Source: Lachnospiraceae bacterium UBA7182 (GTDB taxonomy: Bacteria > Bacillota > Clostridia > Lachnospirales > Lachnospiraceae). From it: a stretch of DNA of 6,185 nt. Position 1 is the first letter of the stretch. Each line of letters starts with the position of its first letter. Below, piece after piece: positions 6,020-6,185 of the stretch. The stretch lies in assembly GCA_002491115.1 (NCBI GenBank), contig DKVI01000098.1:2581-8765 (forward strand), read 5' to 3'. The notes under the pieces were generated by a model. It worked only from the letters and a program-made list of their open reading frames with translations, was not told where the DNA came from and searched no databases. Position numbers and translations under genes: made by a program.

Positions 6020-6025
6020 ATCATA
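6020..6025 (-). promoter_or_regulatory. Candidate -10 element of the pst operon promoter
   Basis: TATGAT on the - strand (five of six to TATAAT) stands about 40 nt before the pstS start codon, which would give a short leader of roughly 30 nt. No good -35 lies 17 nt upstream (the nearest candidate is TTGGAA with a 15-nt spacer). A weak -35 is usual for promoters that depend on an activator such as PhoP. Other TATATT sequences further upstream are alternatives. Confidence 0.35.
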
Positions 6026-6048
6026 CAGAAAAAACATCAATTCCAATA

Positions 6049-6081
6049 TCTTTGCGCTGTAAAATCTCTGTAAAATGACAG
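6049..6081 (-). promoter_or_regulatory. PhoP/PhoB-type Pho box upstream of pstS
   Basis: On the - strand TTTACA occurs twice (6069-6074 and 6058-6063), separated by five bases. Both fit the B. subtilis PhoP hexamer TT(A/C/T)A(A/C/T)A at its 11-nt period. Read with the E. coli rule, the segment is three 11-nt units, CTGTCATTTTA, CAGAGATTTTA and CAGCGCAAAGA, the first starting with the PhoB half-site CTGTCA. The last unit is degenerate. The second hexamer ends 32 nt upstream of the candidate -10, a plausible activator position. It predicts induction of the operon under phosphate starvation. Confidence 0.55.
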
Positions 6082-6147
6082 AATATAGTCGTCAACAGGG
6101 TGCGTTTGTTTATAGATCCATTTATTCTGCCGAAATATAAAGAATAA

Positions 6148-6174
6148 GAAACTTTACGTTTAAGTAAAAGTTTC
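6148..6174 (-). repeat. Inverted repeat far upstream of pstS, possible weak terminator or operator
   Basis: GAAACTTT (6148-6155) and AAAGTTTC (6167-6174) are perfect complements. An AC/GT pair can extend the stem past a one-base bulge, leaving the 6-nt loop GTTTAA. On the - strand it is followed by TTATTCTTTATATTT, which is T-rich but interrupted, so it may end the transcript of a gene lying to the right of the window. A protein-binding site is an alternative. The rest of 6082-6185 holds nothing I can identify. Confidence 0.35.
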
Positions 6175-6185
6175 CCAAATTGCCG

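Overview
The window looks like a low-to-mid GC Firmicute chromosome, most likely a Clostridia/Lachnospiraceae-type bacterium. This is inferred from strong AGGAGG-type ribosome binding sites, the lipoprotein signal of the phosphate-binding protein, the style of the Pst proteins and the compact gene spacing. No rRNA, tRNA, CRISPR array or insertion sequence was seen.

Left third (1-1870, + strand). The window opens inside a nitroreductase-family flavoprotein gene that has lost its first codons to the window edge and ends in a clear intrinsic terminator (486-521). Next comes the C-terminal half of an AraC-type helix-turn-helix regulator. It has no intact N-terminal part and shows signs of a small frameshifting insertion near 643, so it is called a pseudogene. 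A 35-codon ORF of unknown function then overlaps the start of yaaA (peroxide stress protein, DUF328/UPF0246) in a TGATG junction. yaaA ends just before a large, symmetric inverted repeat (1796-1864) followed by five Ts, which separates it from the convergent operon.

Right two thirds (1889-6185, - strand). This is a complete high-affinity phosphate uptake operon in the order pstS-pstC-pstA-pstB-phoU. PstS is a membrane-anchored phosphate-binding lipoprotein, PstC and PstA form the channel, PstB is the ATPase, and PhoU connects transport to phosphate signalling. The four genes from pstC to phoU are packed with 0 to 8 nt overlaps or abutting codons. pstS is set apart from pstC by a GC-rich hairpin (5061-5090) that could let pstS be expressed at a higher level. 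Upstream of pstS are two TTTACA hexamers at 11-nt spacing, which fit a PhoP/PhoB-type box, and a candidate -10. A possible 11-12 codon, very basic mini-ORF with a strong ribosome binding site follows phoU.

The most interesting observation is the domain order of PstS. The half carrying the GSGTR motif, normally C-terminal, comes first, and the half carrying GSSSV, normally N-terminal, comes second. The protein therefore reads as a circular permutation of the usual phosphate-binding fold, while the rest of the operon is conventional.
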